Of a stretch of DNA of 64,000 bases, positions 9,644-23,500 are shown one piece after another. How positions within the stretch are numbered: position 1 is the stretch's first letter; each line of letters starts with the position of its first letter. A model generated the notes under the pieces. It was given only the letters and a program-made list of their open reading frames with translations. It did not search any database and was not told where the DNA came from. The position numbers were made by a program, and so were the translations under genes. The DNA is from Persicaria tinctoria (Eukaryota > Streptophyta > Magnoliopsida > Caryophyllales > Polygonaceae). The stretch covers positions 7,442,501 to 7,506,500 of the forward strand of contig JBANSL010000016.1 in NCBI GenBank assembly GCA_037127255.1, read 5' to 3'.

Positions 9644-10579
9644 GCCAATTTTCTTGCCCAAAACCGCTTCAGATCAGATCCCTCGTTTCTCTCTCTTAAC
9701 CCCCAAATCCAGAAAAATCCTTTCTTCTGCCATGGATCGAAAGACCTCAGTGACGCCTTGATAATTGACCACGTATATGAGTTTTCAGCTCCAAAGTTAT
9801 ACGACTTCACCAATGGAGAAAAGGAGGAGGAGAAGACGAACGTCGAGCTCCACAATAAGCCATGTTTGTGGTGGTGCGTGGTGGGTGTGAGCTTGATGAG
9901 ACGGTGGAGGGAGAGGTTGGGGATGACGTCACGATGGGGAAGTCGTGCACCCGTGATGCGCAGCAACAGTTCGGGTTATCTGTGCAGTTTGCACACCTCC
10001 GTTCGTTGATGTGTTGGCGGGTCCTACCTTCTTCGCGGACTCGCAGTACGCGATTGCGGTCCTTTATTGTGTAACGTGACCGTGTATATGACAATTTCGT
10101 ATCGGAGAAACTAAATACACCACAAATCTGCACGTCGGAATGAACATGCAGATTTGCAGTGGGCTGGCGGCACGTTAAAATGGACGTGCATTTAAAAAGA
10201 AAATTTGCGGTGTATCGCCCAATCTGTAATTTTATGGTTAATGAATTTGTCCACCGCAAGTTAACAATGGAGTAAAAAGTGGCGCGTCTGCAGGTAACTC
10301 GTGGGTACACTCAACCGTAGCAGATCGTGGCCCTTCTTCCTCCTCTCCCGTCCGTTGCACTTGCACAACAATCTCTGCAATCCCATCACGATCTTCTTGC
10401 TCCCATCCCGACAATTCCATCTCTATCCTTCGATCTTTTGCCTATTTCTAGAGACAATCTCGCTTATTTTATTCATTCATCGACTCCAATTTCCCATTCA
10501 CAATACTCACTTCACACATCGTTCATCACTCGATCAGTCGATCCTTGCTTCCTCTTCAATCTTCACGCCATCTCTGAAA
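9644..10579. other. Spacer and presumed COR413 upstream region
   Basis: No supported coding exon. It contains a 10-bp perfect inverted repeat (CAAATCTGCA ... TGCAGATTTG) at about 10122-10155 and CT-rich, leader-like sequence at 10320-10579 just before the COR413-type ATG. Confidence 0.35.
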
Positions 10580-13500
10580 ATGCAGTCGCTATGCTTAGCT
10601 ACTGCGAGATTCGGCTCCAAGTCGCCTCTCGCCGCTCACCTCAGCTGCAATTTGAGGTCCCTTGACCACCGCCATGACCCCGATCACACCTCCGTTACTC
10701 CTCGCATGGACGCTTGCCGCTTCAACCCTCTAAGGTTTCGACCTTTTGCCTTTTCGTTTGCGTTACTGACTGTGTCGTTTGATTCTGGTGCGCGCGATTT
10801 GAGCTCCGTTTCTTTGATTGGTGTAGAATTTCGACGCAGCCGTGCCAGCAATTAGGGCTGGTGGTGGACAAGAAGAAACAGCGCGGTTCTAGAGCTGTTT
10901 GTCACGCCTCGCTTGGTCTCCATCCTCACACTCTGCAGTGGGTCTCGTCTATTTGTACAATGTAAGATTCTTTCCTCCTTCTCTCCTCTCTCATTGTATT
11001 TACTGTCACTTTGTAATTGTTTGTTGTTACTGCTCGATTCAGATAGGTTTGTGATTTTTTTGCCTCTTAAAATCTGATTCTAGGTTTGCTGTTGAGTATA
11101 TCACTGAGAAGAAAAAGGACTGATCTCAGCTGGTTCAAACTAACTGACTGTGATTAAACATTTTAAGATTAGTTGGGTATGCTGATGGGATGACTAAAAA
11201 GATTCCCAAATTTGACTTGAAATTGCTTTTGTGGCTCTGAATAGTGTGAATACCAATCCATAGATATCTTTGTTGTTACTAAAACAGTTATGATATTTAA
11301 TTTGATATTGGTTTTCTTTTAAACTACGAATTTGATTCTGTTGATATCTGAGAAAGTGAGAAGCAAGATATTTCAATTTGAATTTGGATTTGCTATCAAT
11401 CTAAATCGATAAATTAAGTTGGAATATATCAATTTTCTATGGGTGTGCAGTCGATTATGGTAGGGTGTGCAGTCATGTTCTTGCTTCTTGAATGACTTCT
11501 AGAGTATCAATTCCTATTTTGAATGGGGGAGGCATTCAGCCTTTATTTATTTTATTGTCTTGCTTTATTTAGGGGTCATTCCTTTTTTTAAGTTCTTTGC
11601 TCCATGTTATTATGTCTTTCCTAGCACTTGGCTAGTTTATTGCATAAAATAAATCTCCATATATGGCACTTGAAATGTCATTTTCTAGAAATTTTTTGTT
11701 ATAGATTTGATATGCTAATTAAATTGCCCATTGTTTTATGTAATGAAGCGTTAGGAATCTTTCAAGATGGGCCTTGGACCAATTTCATGACACGTATTTT
11801 TACAAAGAAATGCCTACCATAAAATCTTTTTTCTTGTATATTTTTCTTTTCATATAAACGTTAGATCATTATGATCGACATCTAATTCCTTGTAGCAAGT
11901 ATTGCTTTTAGCAGCAACTTAATAACTATCTTATGCGGAGTATATTATATTTTAGCTATTCACAAGACTTCTGATTATATTCTATTATTCTGTATATTCT
12001 AGTATTTACTTTGAATGAATTTCTCATGGTATGTTGTGTAACTCTACAGTATTCTGATGCTCACAAAAGGCACTAGCATCAACAAGTCTTATCTTGTTCC
12101 GTTGTTTGCTTTACAAGCACCAGCAAATGTCGTTGGCTGGATTCAGTATGTTCTGAACTTATTCTTCTCACTATTACACATAAGTATCCTACTCATGTTG
12201 ATACTGATAATTAAAGTCTTATGCATCTCTTATTATAACTTCTCTGAGTATCAATTTTTTCTTTTCAGGGGAGAGTATGGAACCTGGTCTGCTTTCCTAG
12301 CCCTTCTTATCCGTTTGTTTTTCTTCATACCTGGTAAGTACTTGTAGAACAGCAGTAAGCAATGGTGTAGTTCGCCTGGTAAAGTTCTATATTTATCCTG
12401 CTGCCCAACCAAAGCGGTCACTCATTTCTATTGTTGTCATCAACATAAACAATCAATCACTCACTTGGGCTGGGGTCCAGTTTGCCTACTAAAGCGCTGA
12501 ATTTATCCTGCTCCCCAACCTGACCAGGTCACTCATGTCTATTGTTGTCTTCAATAAACACAATTGGTCCCTCTATTTGGGGTGGGGTCTTGGAGAGGTA
12601 GATATGTACAACTAGAGGGACTGCGAGAAAAGGGCTTAAACTCTCAGCTCTGCAGAGTTTAAGCCAGAATTAAATCATCAATGCTCAAACCCAAAATAAG
12701 ACCACTATGTGAAGCTAGAAAATGATGAGGTTTAAGTAAAAAATACAGCCATTGCAACTGCCACCAGCATGGATCAAATCAACCTAAGACATTAATCTCG
12801 ACTAAGGTTAACTAATCACCAATTCACCATGTTATACAGTGATGTACTAGGTACAGTATGTAGTATGTAGTATGTACTTTTGCAACCTAAATCCTTTGTT
12901 GTCACTCTACCTAGCATTGCATCCTTGGATCCTCCAAATATGATCTTCTTTCCCTCATTTGTTCAGGATTCTCTCATATTTTTACTGTTGTTATCCGTTG
13001 CTCCTCTTCATGCTTCCAAATGACTTGTTTTGCTCATCTTTTCCACACTATTTTATTATTATTTCATTTTGTATGACGGCCTTCAGTGTTGTGCATGCCC
13101 CATCTCTGCCACATGCATCTGCTAAATACCTCCCTTGATTGACCAACTGATACTCTGGAACTTTACTGGAGCACTGATCTGCCTATAGAATTCATTCATA
13201 ACCTCAAAAATGTTCCATGAAACACATAATTTCTCCAATGTATTGATTTTCTCTAATCCAGTCGGTTAAACAATGTAATGTAATCTTCCTCTTTCTTTAT
13301 TACCTGAAAGTCTTTGCTTCACAGTAATTATTATGCCTTCTGTTCTTTCACTAGGCTAGGAAAGAAAAGTTAATACTTGCTTTGCCAATTTTGTTATGAA
13401 ATCTCTTCTTATATATTGGATCCTGAGGAATCCTAACATTATAGTTCTAGACTTCGTTGTTGGTGATTTAATATAGAGACCAAGCACATTGGGATCTATT

Positions 13501-14313
13501 GAGTCTGAATTCCGGGCCGGCATCATCAATGCCATGATTGGAAAAAAAAAAAGAGATGAGTATGATTAATATGATGTTCAAACTAGAAAATTCAGTAGAA
13601 AAAATAATCAATATAGATCAGGATTAGATATTTATGGCTTGCGAATTCTAGTCAAAGAGTCTTGAAATGCAACCGTGCTTAGGTGATGATGATTGAGTTA
13701 CCGTTTTCAACTTGCGTGCTTGTGTTTAATGTTTTTATGATTGGATGGGGGACTGCATCATGTGGAAGGGTAGAAAAAGTTTGGTAGCACTTGGTATGTA
13801 TGCACAGCTATCATAATGCTCTCCTATTATATTATCACTCCCAAGTCCCAATCCACCCCCTTCCATGGTGTCACGACTTAAAATTCTTAGCATGCATTCA
13901 TTTATTTATTTCAGCGCCAGTGATTGATCTTGAGGTATCATTCCTTTCTTCAGGTGAGCTAGAGTTGCCTTTCATGACCTTGCTTTTGGTGATTGTGGCT
14001 CCTTATCAAGCAATGAGCTTAAGGTAAGTAGGTATATAATTTATATATATATATATATATATAAAGTAGTAAATAGGCATATTCTACCACATATATAACT
14101 GGTCATTTTGCTTAAATTCTTATTTACATTCGAACTCTATTCTGCAGGGGCTCACAACCAGGCTATATCGTAAGTTTGGCACTTGCAGGCTATTTGGCCT
14201 TCCAGCATTTTTCACGGGAAGGGAGTTTGAAGAGAGCATTCAGCCAAGGTGGTCTAATTGCAAGTTCAGCTATCACCCTTGTCACCGTTGCCATCCTCTT
14301 GCTTCTTATATGA
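10580..14313 (+). CDS. COR413IM: COR413 chloroplast inner-envelope membrane protein (COR413-IM-like)
   Basis: Six exons join in phase to 228 aa: 10580-10734, 10827-10961, 12050-12145, 12269-12333, 13954-14023, 14148-14313. Introns have GT..AG ends. The family is cold- and ABA-responsive; IM members sit in the chloroplast inner envelope and are linked to freezing tolerance. The first two exons give a basic, Ser/Arg-rich leader typical of a plastid transit peptide, then the conserved COR413 core: LMLTKGTSINKSYLVPLFAL, APANVVGWIQ, GEYGTWSAFLALLIRLFFF, IPGELELPFMTLLLVIVAPY, GYLAFQHFSREGSLK, and a hydrophobic C-terminus, altogether about five to six membrane spans. Length fits COR413-IM1. I chose ATG 10580 because the earlier frame has no family match. 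The third-intron acceptor and all phases are clean. Confidence 0.93.
12363..12590 (+). repeat. Two-copy tandem duplication in a COR413 intron
   Basis: Two diverged units about 109 bp apart share the core TTTATCCTGCT.CCCAACC and CACTCAT.TCTATTGTTGTC. They lie in the 1.6-kb intron between exons 4 and 5. The rest of this intron shows no gene. Confidence 0.6.
14038..14064. repeat. AT dinucleotide microsatellite
   Basis: A run of about a dozen TA units lies in the last intron of the COR413-type gene. Confidence 0.8.
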
Positions 14314-15918
14314 TTCTAGTTTAGTAAACAAATTATATTTGGCTGTTGCAAGTTCAGCCAAGGTGGCCATGAAAGCTTGTTCCTTGGACCTATATATCAG
14401 CATCCATATTTGTAAACAAAATGTGGAGGATAATTAAGGTGTTTTCATGTGCCTATGTACTTGAACCTTCAAAGAATAAAACAGTATCATACAACACATT
14501 TTCCTTGCCTTCAGATTTTTCATCTTTGCATTTATTTGTGGATATAACTACCCTTGTGTTATTTGTTGCACACTTGCACTTATTTGCCCACGGTAACGAC
14601 ATTCAAGAATGTTTTCAACAGATTGTTCTTTGTTCCGAGCAATTTTGTATGTTGTTTAACTTTCAAACAGGAAGAGAAATGGAACCCACACATGCATAGA
14701 AGACAAATTGAACACCAATTTTCCTGGTACACCTACAGATTGCTGTATTAAGCTGTGATTCTTGTGTGTTTTTGTTCTTATAGAATTGCTATCAGACCAG
14801 GTTTACAAATTGCCTTAGGAAATTAAAACAGAGATCACTTTTGATGTATGCTTAGTTTCTACAAGGTTGGAAGAGGTGATTCCTATGCGAAACTCCATAC
14901 AACTGCAAGGAGTAGGAGCTTGATGACATCAAGGGTATGTAAACAAACCTCATTCTTAATATGTTCATCCCAGCCTCACTATATGAACCATCCTGCCTAT
15001 CATTAATGTCACCTTTGAATGAAACAAAGATGATCTCAGACATTCTTAATCAAATAGGTGGCCTGCTGTGTTGGAGCGTCTCTGGCACATCAAAAATCAA
15101 GAGTGACATAGAAGTTACACTGAGTACCTCACAAGATAAGCAGTAATTAGAACTTAGAAGCACTAATTAAAGAAAATGGATGATTTAGAATTATTAATCA
15201 GTTATTCATATCCTTTGTTAGTATGATGACGAGGATTCTAGATGCTGTCTGCTAACAGCCTTTTTATCCCCTTTTTCTCATAGAGAGAATAATGTGGTAA
15301 TGGACAGCTCCAGGCTTCCAGATAGCTCTCCTTCCTCCAGTGAGCCTTGACTTCATTAAACCTTAACTTGGGTTCTGAAGAAATAACCCTCAACTAATTT
15401 TCAGAAAAAATGACCCCGAAGAATGGTGATAGATGTGAATGTGAATTGTATGTACTTATCTTTTGTTTTGCAGCCCTGGACTTCAGCGGTAACATATGGA
15501 TTGTTATGGATGAGCACTCACTCATCATTATTACTCCATTATGCTTCATTAAACTGCTCTACAAATCCATTTTGTGAGTACTATGTGTTTCTACCAAGGC
15601 TAATTACTACATATGCCGGCCTATGACGGTATGAATCTGTAAAATGCTTTTATTATACTTGATTCTGAATCATAAGCTACTCTCTACGTGTACAGGGTAT
15701 CTTTGATCCAATACTACCTTACTATATTGTAGTCTAATAGGAGTTGTAGAAAGATGAAGATTCCCACATGAATCTTATAGTTACAACAATGAGGTAGCGA
15801 GAGAGGCAAGATCAGCAAAGGCAAGATAGCCTCTTTAGAGCTTCATTGAGCATGCAGAACTGCATGTATCTTGTGAACATCTCCCGGGAACAATGGCTGT
15901 ATCTTGTCTCCTTTAAGC
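14314..15918. other. Intergenic, 3' side of two convergent genes
   Basis: It holds the 3' flank of the COR413-type gene (an AATAAA signal near 14474) and the 3' flank of the minus-strand X8 gene. No other coding sequence is supported; the short frames here lack exon borders or family motifs. Confidence 0.5.
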
Positions 15919-17657
15919 CTATGGATGAGCCCCCAATAGAACATACATCAACATGATGGTTGTACCGAGGAGGAGAACTGAATTCTGATCCAGGGACGCT
16001 GCTGTGTTCGGGCTTCCTACTGGTTCTCCTCCATAAACTGTGGACCCTCCAATGGGGGTGGTCGTTATGGTTGGACTTGGGGGACTAGGTGGAGACTGCA
16101 TCAGAGGTGTCATTGGTGTGGTAGTCGGTGTAGTTGGAGTTGGCGGTGAAGTTGTACTGCATTACAAGTAATTATAAGTTCTGCAGCTTCATGTTCAGGT
16201 AAACAAAAAAAGAAAATTCACGGCGTCCATGAATCTGTACCTTGTGGTTGATGATGATGATGCATAGTGACAACTTCCAGAGCCTGTAAGAGGATGGATG
16301 AATGTGAAGAATGATGTTATATTGGTAGGGGATAAGTAAAAGATGCAGCATCTTTAATCCTAGATCATATATCTCTGTCAATGGAAATGGTATTTTCTGC
16401 ATCTGGGTTAACCCTAGTGGCTGTGGAAGCATATTCTTATATGCAAATGACAACCTTGCTATTTGCTGAACTTCCTAAAGGAAGACATTTCAAGCATTTT
16501 ATAATGTGATGTAGTAATTGATCTGGTCATTCTCAAACCAGAATATACTGTATAATCTTACTTGGATCAGTGGTGGTGATCTGAGCCGTTCCTCCGAAAG
16601 AGCAGCTTGTAGGGCCAGGATTCTTCTGGTAATATTGATTGAAAGCATAAGAGGCATGGTCTTTGACAGTGTCAGGATTGTAGCAGCTAGCCCCAGGTTG
16701 AATTGCTGAGCAGTCGGCTCCTCCGTAACCACAAGCGTAATCCAGAGCTACTTGCAAGGCAGTTGAAGAAGCACTTGAACTCGCAACACACCAAGATCCG
16801 CCAGATGTTGATGTTTGAGTGCCAGGTGACGTTGTTGGTGTTGTTATTGGAGTTATAGTAGGAGTTGTCGGAGTAGTTGTTGTAGGCGTAGGCATAGTCG
16901 GTGTTATTGTCGGAGATGTTATAGTAGGAGACGTGATGGTGGTTGGCGGTGTAGGGTTCACTACAGGAGTAGCATCTGTTGGGCTATAATAAGTGGGTGT
17001 AGTATCATCCCTTACTGTCGTCGCATCTGAATACAAGAAGGGCGTGTGGCTTTCTTGAACGTCGAATTTTCTGCTCTGCTTGATCGGTTTCGAAGGCAAC
17101 CTCATCCTGTCCATCCCTGAGCCTGCAGACGTAAGTATCCACATAAAATATTTACTAAAACCTCCCATGGATTCTCATTCATTAACTCAACATTGAAATA
17201 TAACTTCTCCTAGATTATACAAACTACTTGACAATTTGACATGACTTGTGCATTATCACATTTATTTTTTCCTTTCAGTTCAGAGGAAGCATCTCAGTCG
17301 GTCCAAACGGAGAGGAAGGATTCGAACCCATAAGCTCATATCATTGAGGTAACTTATGTAATATTTCTGAATTTGGAACTTGAACTGATTGAAAAAATTA
17401 TCTAATGTTGAATTCCACACTAAAAACTGCAGGAAAAACACCCCCCCAAAAGGCAAACTTTCCTGCAATGCAAGGAGTGCTTTTTACACATACAAACAGG
17501 TGACAATCACAGCCATTTTTCTTCACTGTTTGAAAACAGACATGAAGTTGAAGGCCTAACATAGATAGGAAAACCGCTGGAAGCGAAATCAATCACCTGA
17601 AGTGAGGTGGAGGAAGAGGAGGAGGAAGGCGAAGCAATGGAGAGGTGCTGGACCCAT
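15919..17657 (-). CDS. X8-domain GPI-anchored protein (plasmodesmata callose-binding-like)
   Basis: Four minus-strand exons join in phase to 300 aa: 17657-17597, 17122-16562, 16283-16241, 16156-15919. Residues 1-20 (MGPAPLHCFAFLLLFLHLTS) are a signal peptide. A Thr/Pro-rich linker with many PTIT/PTTT units fills about 62-125. The X8 (CBM43) domain spans about 131-216: WCVASSSASS, DYACGYGGADCSAIQPGASC, YNPDTVKDHASYAFNQYYQ, CSFGGTA, SGSCHY, with all six cysteines. A second Pro/Thr linker leads to a C-terminal hydrophobic tail (SVLLLGTTIMLMYVLLGA), the mark of a GPI-anchor signal. X8 domains bind beta-1,3-glucan (callose); relatives act at plasmodesmata. There is no glucanase domain. The ATG at 17657 was chosen because only it gives a signal peptide and correct phase. 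Confidence 0.9.
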
Positions 17658-20576
17658 TTTCGCCGCCTCCAAAACCTTGATTCTGGGAGTCTTATTTTCT
17701 CTGATGCTTGAGGCCTGTGAAGTCCAAGTGTTGGGGTCTGCAAAGAAGAGTTAGCCATCCTCCCACATGATTGAATAAATCAAGAGAGAAATGGGAGGAA
17801 TATATGCTTTCCTGGCTTGCAAGAGAGGCCGGGAGGGAGCAAGAATAAAAGAAAACTTGAGATATGAGGAAATGGAAAGCTGAAAATAGGAAGCAAAGGG
17901 CAGGCCCCAACTAGAGGGCAAAAGGTGGGTAAAGACAGGAATCCAAATATCTCCAATGAATCGAGTTGGAAAAGGTCAGGTATCCTTTCTACTTTGTGTT
18001 ATTTATAAGTTTGTTCGAGTTTGTGTTGTAAGTTAGTAAGTTAAAAATACTTGATTATACTAGAGTTTTTGTGACAGTTCGGATCAGGCATGTTTTGACG
18101 ACGATTCTGAATTTGGATCATTTTAAGCCTGTGATATTTCATATTGGGTGATTTTAGGGATTTGATGTTAAAAATTGCTCTCTAATTCAAGCATAGTTAT
18201 GGACCTATGAGAGCTCGAAAGCCTCGAATGGTCGATAGGCTTTTTCATCTCTCCTTTTTTTTTGTGTTTATTTACTGTTTACCAGGACGTTTTATTTTCT
18301 TATAAAGGTGTAAATTAAGCTTATGTTGAAACCATACTAATAAGTTTAACATTGCATCTTAAGCTTTAACTCATCTCTCATTGGAACCTAAGTTTTGCTC
18401 ACCTAATCTCTAATCTAACCGTTAAGGTACTTTTGTTCTTCATGGTGTTTTCTTTTTGACATTTGTTCTCTACTTTCATGGTAAAAAAAATTGCACAAAA
18501 TAACAACCCCTTATTTGCATCAGTTTCACAAAATAAAAATATCTCTGATTCATGCTTTATTTTTTCGGTCAAAACTAGGGCTAGTGAATGCATATAAGTA
18601 TATAAGTACATTTCCTAAAATGAGATCTTTTGTTTAACATTGGGAGTATTAATAAGTACATTTTTTTAAGGGTAAACTAAATAAGTGGTAATATATATAC
18701 TTTTGTTGGTTAAGTGTGAATTTGTATTTAACGGGATAGATGATAAGAAAAGAAAGCGCCAAAATGTCAATCCCTTCCACAAAGAAATGGAAATGTGTGG
18801 AAAGCAAAATAGAATATTTGCTTTCATCTTCAAGAGGCATCTGATTCTAATTTCTAAAGCTGCCATTTCAGGCTATCTCATAGTTGGTTTCAGAGGATGA
18901 AGTTCCTTCTTTTCAAGTTCATAATGTTAAACCAACTTTTTTTTTTATCAAGTAAAAATGCATTTTAAATGTAACATATGATCACTACATATTTGTTTTC
19001 TGTGAAAAGAGGATACAAAATCAATAACTTTCACTTCACAGTGAAGCTTCAATAATCACAACCCAACATAGCATAATATGGGCTTCAAATCATCTCTCTT
19101 TAAACCTCATCCCTCTAATCTACTACCTCCGTTCAACAAATATAAGTCATTTTAGACATTTGAACACAAATTAAGGAAATCTTAAATTTATTACTACATT
19201 TATACATTTTATAAAACAAGTCAAAAAGTTACTTTTCTCTTAATCCAATGCCTAGAAAACCTAAAAGGACTTATATTTCTAAACAAAATTTTAAGCCTAA
19301 AAAAACTTATATTTTTTAACCGAGAGAGTATTATTTTTGTTTTGTTTTAATTTTATTTTTAGAAAATCGGGGTTTGTAATATTTACTCAAGTTTTAAAAA
19401 AATGACATTTGATTTCGTTTTGAAATTCTGGATGACGATAAAACCTTAAAGCAACTACACAGCTATTTCTCTCAATATTTTATAGTTTGATACTTTTTAG
19501 AGCCTAAACCTGATCAAAACCAAGAATGTTGAGCTTTGCCAATAAATTTTTCATACATGAGCTACTCAACTAAACTTAATTGAGTAAATCTAAAATTGTT
19601 AATAGTCTAGGTAGCCTGTTATAAGCCAAGCTTGAATGTATCCTTTGACTCATAACTTGAAACTACCTATAATAATCAGAACCCAACGCTACCCAAACTC
19701 TTAAATGACGTAAACCTTAAAGTTAACCAAACTTCTCAACCCGGCGTATAGGACCAATGCCTAGAAATAGTAATTTGCCACCTTACAAAAATTGAGACCT
19801 ATTTGTATCCAACTCATCCTTAAAATATACTAGTAATTGTAGATTGTAGCATACTCATACTTGTATGATTCCCCCCAAAAAAAGAGTAATCTTTGATTGT
19901 ATAAATTGTGCTAAACAAGATTGTCAACTCTTTTTGAAGCAACATAATTAAGAATAAGTACTTCCAAATCTTACCCTGCTATTATTTTAATCAAATCATA
20001 TCTTCATTCCATGTTAGAACTTGGTATTGACACCCAACTTTTTCCCATGTTAAGTCTCTTAATTGCATTTTCTGCTGCATCTTACCAAAACATTGTACAA
20101 GTCCTATAAGTAGGTTATATTCAACAATCAATCACTTTTTCCTTTGGGGAAAATTTAAAAATCAAAAAATCAAAAAATTTAATAAACGTCGAAGCTCTGA
20201 TTTTCGGCCTCTTGTCCAAACAAGGCCCATTTTTTTCCTTACCGGACGAGCTAACCTTCTTGCCAATGTACTACGATGATGGGAGTAGAGCAAGCCTAGG
20301 GAGCAAAGGGTGTTGTATGAACTGACCTGAATGTGGAATATTGGACTATGCCTGGGGCGGTTTTATACGTGTAAGTATTTGTTACATATCGTATGGCAAT
20401 GACGAACCAGACAAACAAACATGTTTCGGTTTTTCTTGGCTGGAGTGTATGTGCTTTGGAATAGCTTTGGACTGCTTTTGGAGTTGGGAAACGATCATTG
20501 CTTACATATGTACATGTAAATGTAATCGGAGCGTAAATGAGGGTGAATGGAGAATGTTGAACAACCGCACCTAGAT
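17658..20576. other. Intergenic spacer
   Basis: AT-rich sequence between two minus-strand genes. It holds the X8 gene's upstream region and, from about 20300, the 3' flank of the peptidase gene. A MITE lies at 19123-19328. No further gene is supported. Confidence 0.5.
19123..19328. mobile_element. Stowaway-like MITE
   Basis: The 206-bp element has inverted ends (left CTACCTCCGTTCAACAAATA, right reverse complement CTCTCTCGGTTAAAAAATAT), internal ATAAGT..TTT inverted motifs and TA dinucleotides on both sides (19121-19122, 19329-19330). This fits Tc1/mariner-type MITEs. Confidence 0.7.
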
Positions 20577-23500
20577 TCATCCATTCCCCAGCCTATTGCA
20601 CTTTGAAAGTTGTTTTGTTACCTCATCCCAATCTGCACAGGACAATTCCTTGTCGTTAAGCATGGATTAGGTGCAAGTTTATTGCAAGGCTCTGAATCAA
20701 GATTTCTTTACCTGGGATGTTACGAAAATCAGGCTCTAATCCGTTGCCATTGATGTCCAAGTGGGAAGGCGTGACGTACTTTCCAATTGTGACAACCACA
20801 CCAGATCCATCACGGAGTTCAAATACTGACTGAATGAGACCCTATATTGCAGTATTTTTGGCATAAATTAGTAACAGGCTGGAAATCAATAGCGCTACGA
20901 AAACTTTCAATTGCCAATCAGAAGCAAGAGATTAATAAACCCGTACCTTGCCATACGTTCTTTCTCCTGCAAGAACTGCTCTGCAATTGTCATGAAGTGC
21001 GGATGCAACCTGGAATAACACAGAGTGTTAGGCATTTCCCTTCGAAATAGGGAAAAAATTATTAATTTTCTTAAATGGACACTCACAATCTCACTTGCAC
21101 TCGCAGTATTGTGATTAACCAATACCTACATTGACAGCAAATAATAATAGAATTAGCTGGGCAACGAAAATGATAGATAGCAGGGGAGCTCATAAAATTA
21201 GGAGTGGAAAGATAGTTCAAATAAATCACAAACATATACTGTATCATTCAAGCAATGAACAGAAGCTGCAGCCTGAGCAATTTTAACAGAGGAAATTACA
21301 CTAGAAATGTAAATCTAGTGATCCTCTGATGTATTTTGTTGACCGGGAATGATAAAATCTGATTGGTATGTTTGGGGAGCCTGCGGAACCAGGTGTTCTA
21401 CTGAGACAGTGTGAGCCACTGCTGCTGGGAATTCTAAAGGGGTCTTTCATACATCTTGGATTTCCAGGTGAGGATCTCTGCTACATGTTTTTAAACTTCT
21501 CTTTCTTTATCATTTGCTGTTTCTATACCTAAAAAAAGGTTATCAATCTCTGCTGGATGCAATAGTGATAAAGTTTCTTGGGAACATCTGTCATATTGCG
21601 AGAACGTGAGCCTTCTCAGCATCATCATCCCCATCTCATTAATTTTACAAGCAAAGTGTCAGACTAGGTACGATGATTTAGTTTACCCCCGTTTTAAGTG
21701 AATCACAGTGTGTGGATAGAATTCCTATTATCCTCGATGTGATGTTTTATGCAACAGCAAAGTAAGTATACCAGAGCAAATATCCTTCAATTAGTATCTT
21801 ATTACCAAGAGAGGAGCAGTAACAAGAGGTGCAGCTTCTGCCGTGATAGCTTTCAGGGACTCAGGTTCTCTTCCAACTGTGTAAGTTACCTGCATTGCAA
21901 GAACAATATTGATAAGTAAAGCTTACCTTAGTTTCAAAATACAAAAAATTATACAAGATAAAAAAAAATATCCACAAACCGAAAGATTTTGACCAGCCAA
22001 AGGATTCCAAAGGTCCAGAGGACAGATGAAATAAACCATGACATAATGTTTTCACTTTAACTCTCTGTAGAGTGGGATGAACATGTTTTCCAGTAGCAGT
22101 CAGGTCCATAAGCTTTGCAATTTGAGTAGTGCTCAATAATGGACACTGTGAATCAGCTGGTTGGGTATCTGTTTGGACAAAGTGGTTCCAGTTTCAAGCC
22201 CTATTCTAGATCGTAGAATCTCACTCTTTCAAGGTCACAGGCTCACGGCCACTTGATTTTAATACGATGAAGATCATACTATTTTATATTCAATTTATTA
22301 CACCAAAACAATACCTTGTAAAATCTAATACTTGAATACTTTAAATTAGGTCTAACATCAATTAAACTAGCAAAGGGAAAAGGGGCAAATAACCAGCCAT
22401 CTAAGGTTATATTCAGGTTGAGTTCAAAGTTTGGATAGGGATGTTTATAAATTATAATGTTCCGAATAGTCCCTTTCATTATCATAGTATTTCATGATTT
22501 AATCAGGTTGATTTGGGATTCGAGCGGCTAGCTTAAGTCCAGGTCCCCTTATAGTCAGATCCCTTTTGTTGAAAATGTAAGGATCATGCCGACCATGGGT
22601 TAGGTTATTTTGCTTCTCAGTCCTCTCAGCCAGGTCATAGTCAAATCAGGTTTGCACTATCTTAGGCTCATTTGCATTCAGGTCAAAGAAGGAATCATCA
22701 ATTTCAGGTAAAGGTCACATCAGGTTTTTTATTTATTTATTATTTGACAGATAAAGGCCACATCAGTTTTGTTCATTCAGATAAGATTTTGTTAGGTCTG
22801 ACTGAGTAGGAAAAGGAGATTAATAAGAAACTCAGATATTCGGCATCAAGCAAAAGCTAGAAACCTTTCACTGCCATGCAACTGTTAATATTAGAAAGAT
22901 GGTGTGTCCTGCAGTGTTTTTCACAGCTCAAATGCTATCCCACATAACTAAAGAGAGATGGGGAAAAAGTGACTACACAAATCCTATGAGTAAATGAGTA
23001 TAAGAGAGATGAGTATAACAGAGCTTTAGATTATGTCACGGCGTTTCTTCCAAATTGCAAAAACGTCCTGCAAACATAACCTTAGTTCAAAGAATGGAAC
23101 ACAGATCTTCTAGCTTGCCCTACACAAAGATGCCCAAAGCATCTACAGCTAGGCTATATATAGGTTTTACTCAGCTTATTTAGAAATTAAAAAAAAAAAA
23201 ACCCAAAGAATCAAAAGCTAGGACACATATTGATGAAATTATTATGAAATAAACTCTGTTCATATTGGTGCACTGCAGACTAAAGGACATTCAATCACAC
23301 GGATACATGTTAGGCACTAGGCAGTCAGCAGATGAAGTGGACTAAATTTTGTTTAGTTAGAGAAACAACAAAAATGTATTTCAGATTATGTGAATAATAC
23401 AACAATGTTAACATACCGTATCCCCACTATTCAGAAAGAGCTTTGATATTTCAATTCCAGCCTGCAATGCAGTACATTCATAGAATCAAATCCAGATTAA

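Noticed and set aside
10301..10855. Upstream-extended frame of the COR413-type exon 1
   Set aside because: The part before ATG 10580 has no family match and looks like leader; a phase-correct donor at 10735 ends the exon earlier.
17398..17592. Minus-strand frame with a signal-peptide look
   Set aside because: It starts at TTG, not ATG, and lies in the first intron of the X8 gene; a true ATG exon with a signal peptide is at 17657-17597.
20577..20700. Apparent frameshift in the final part of the chloroplast peptidase
   Set aside because: Choosing the acceptor that starts the last exon at 20632 restores phase and the family C-terminus.
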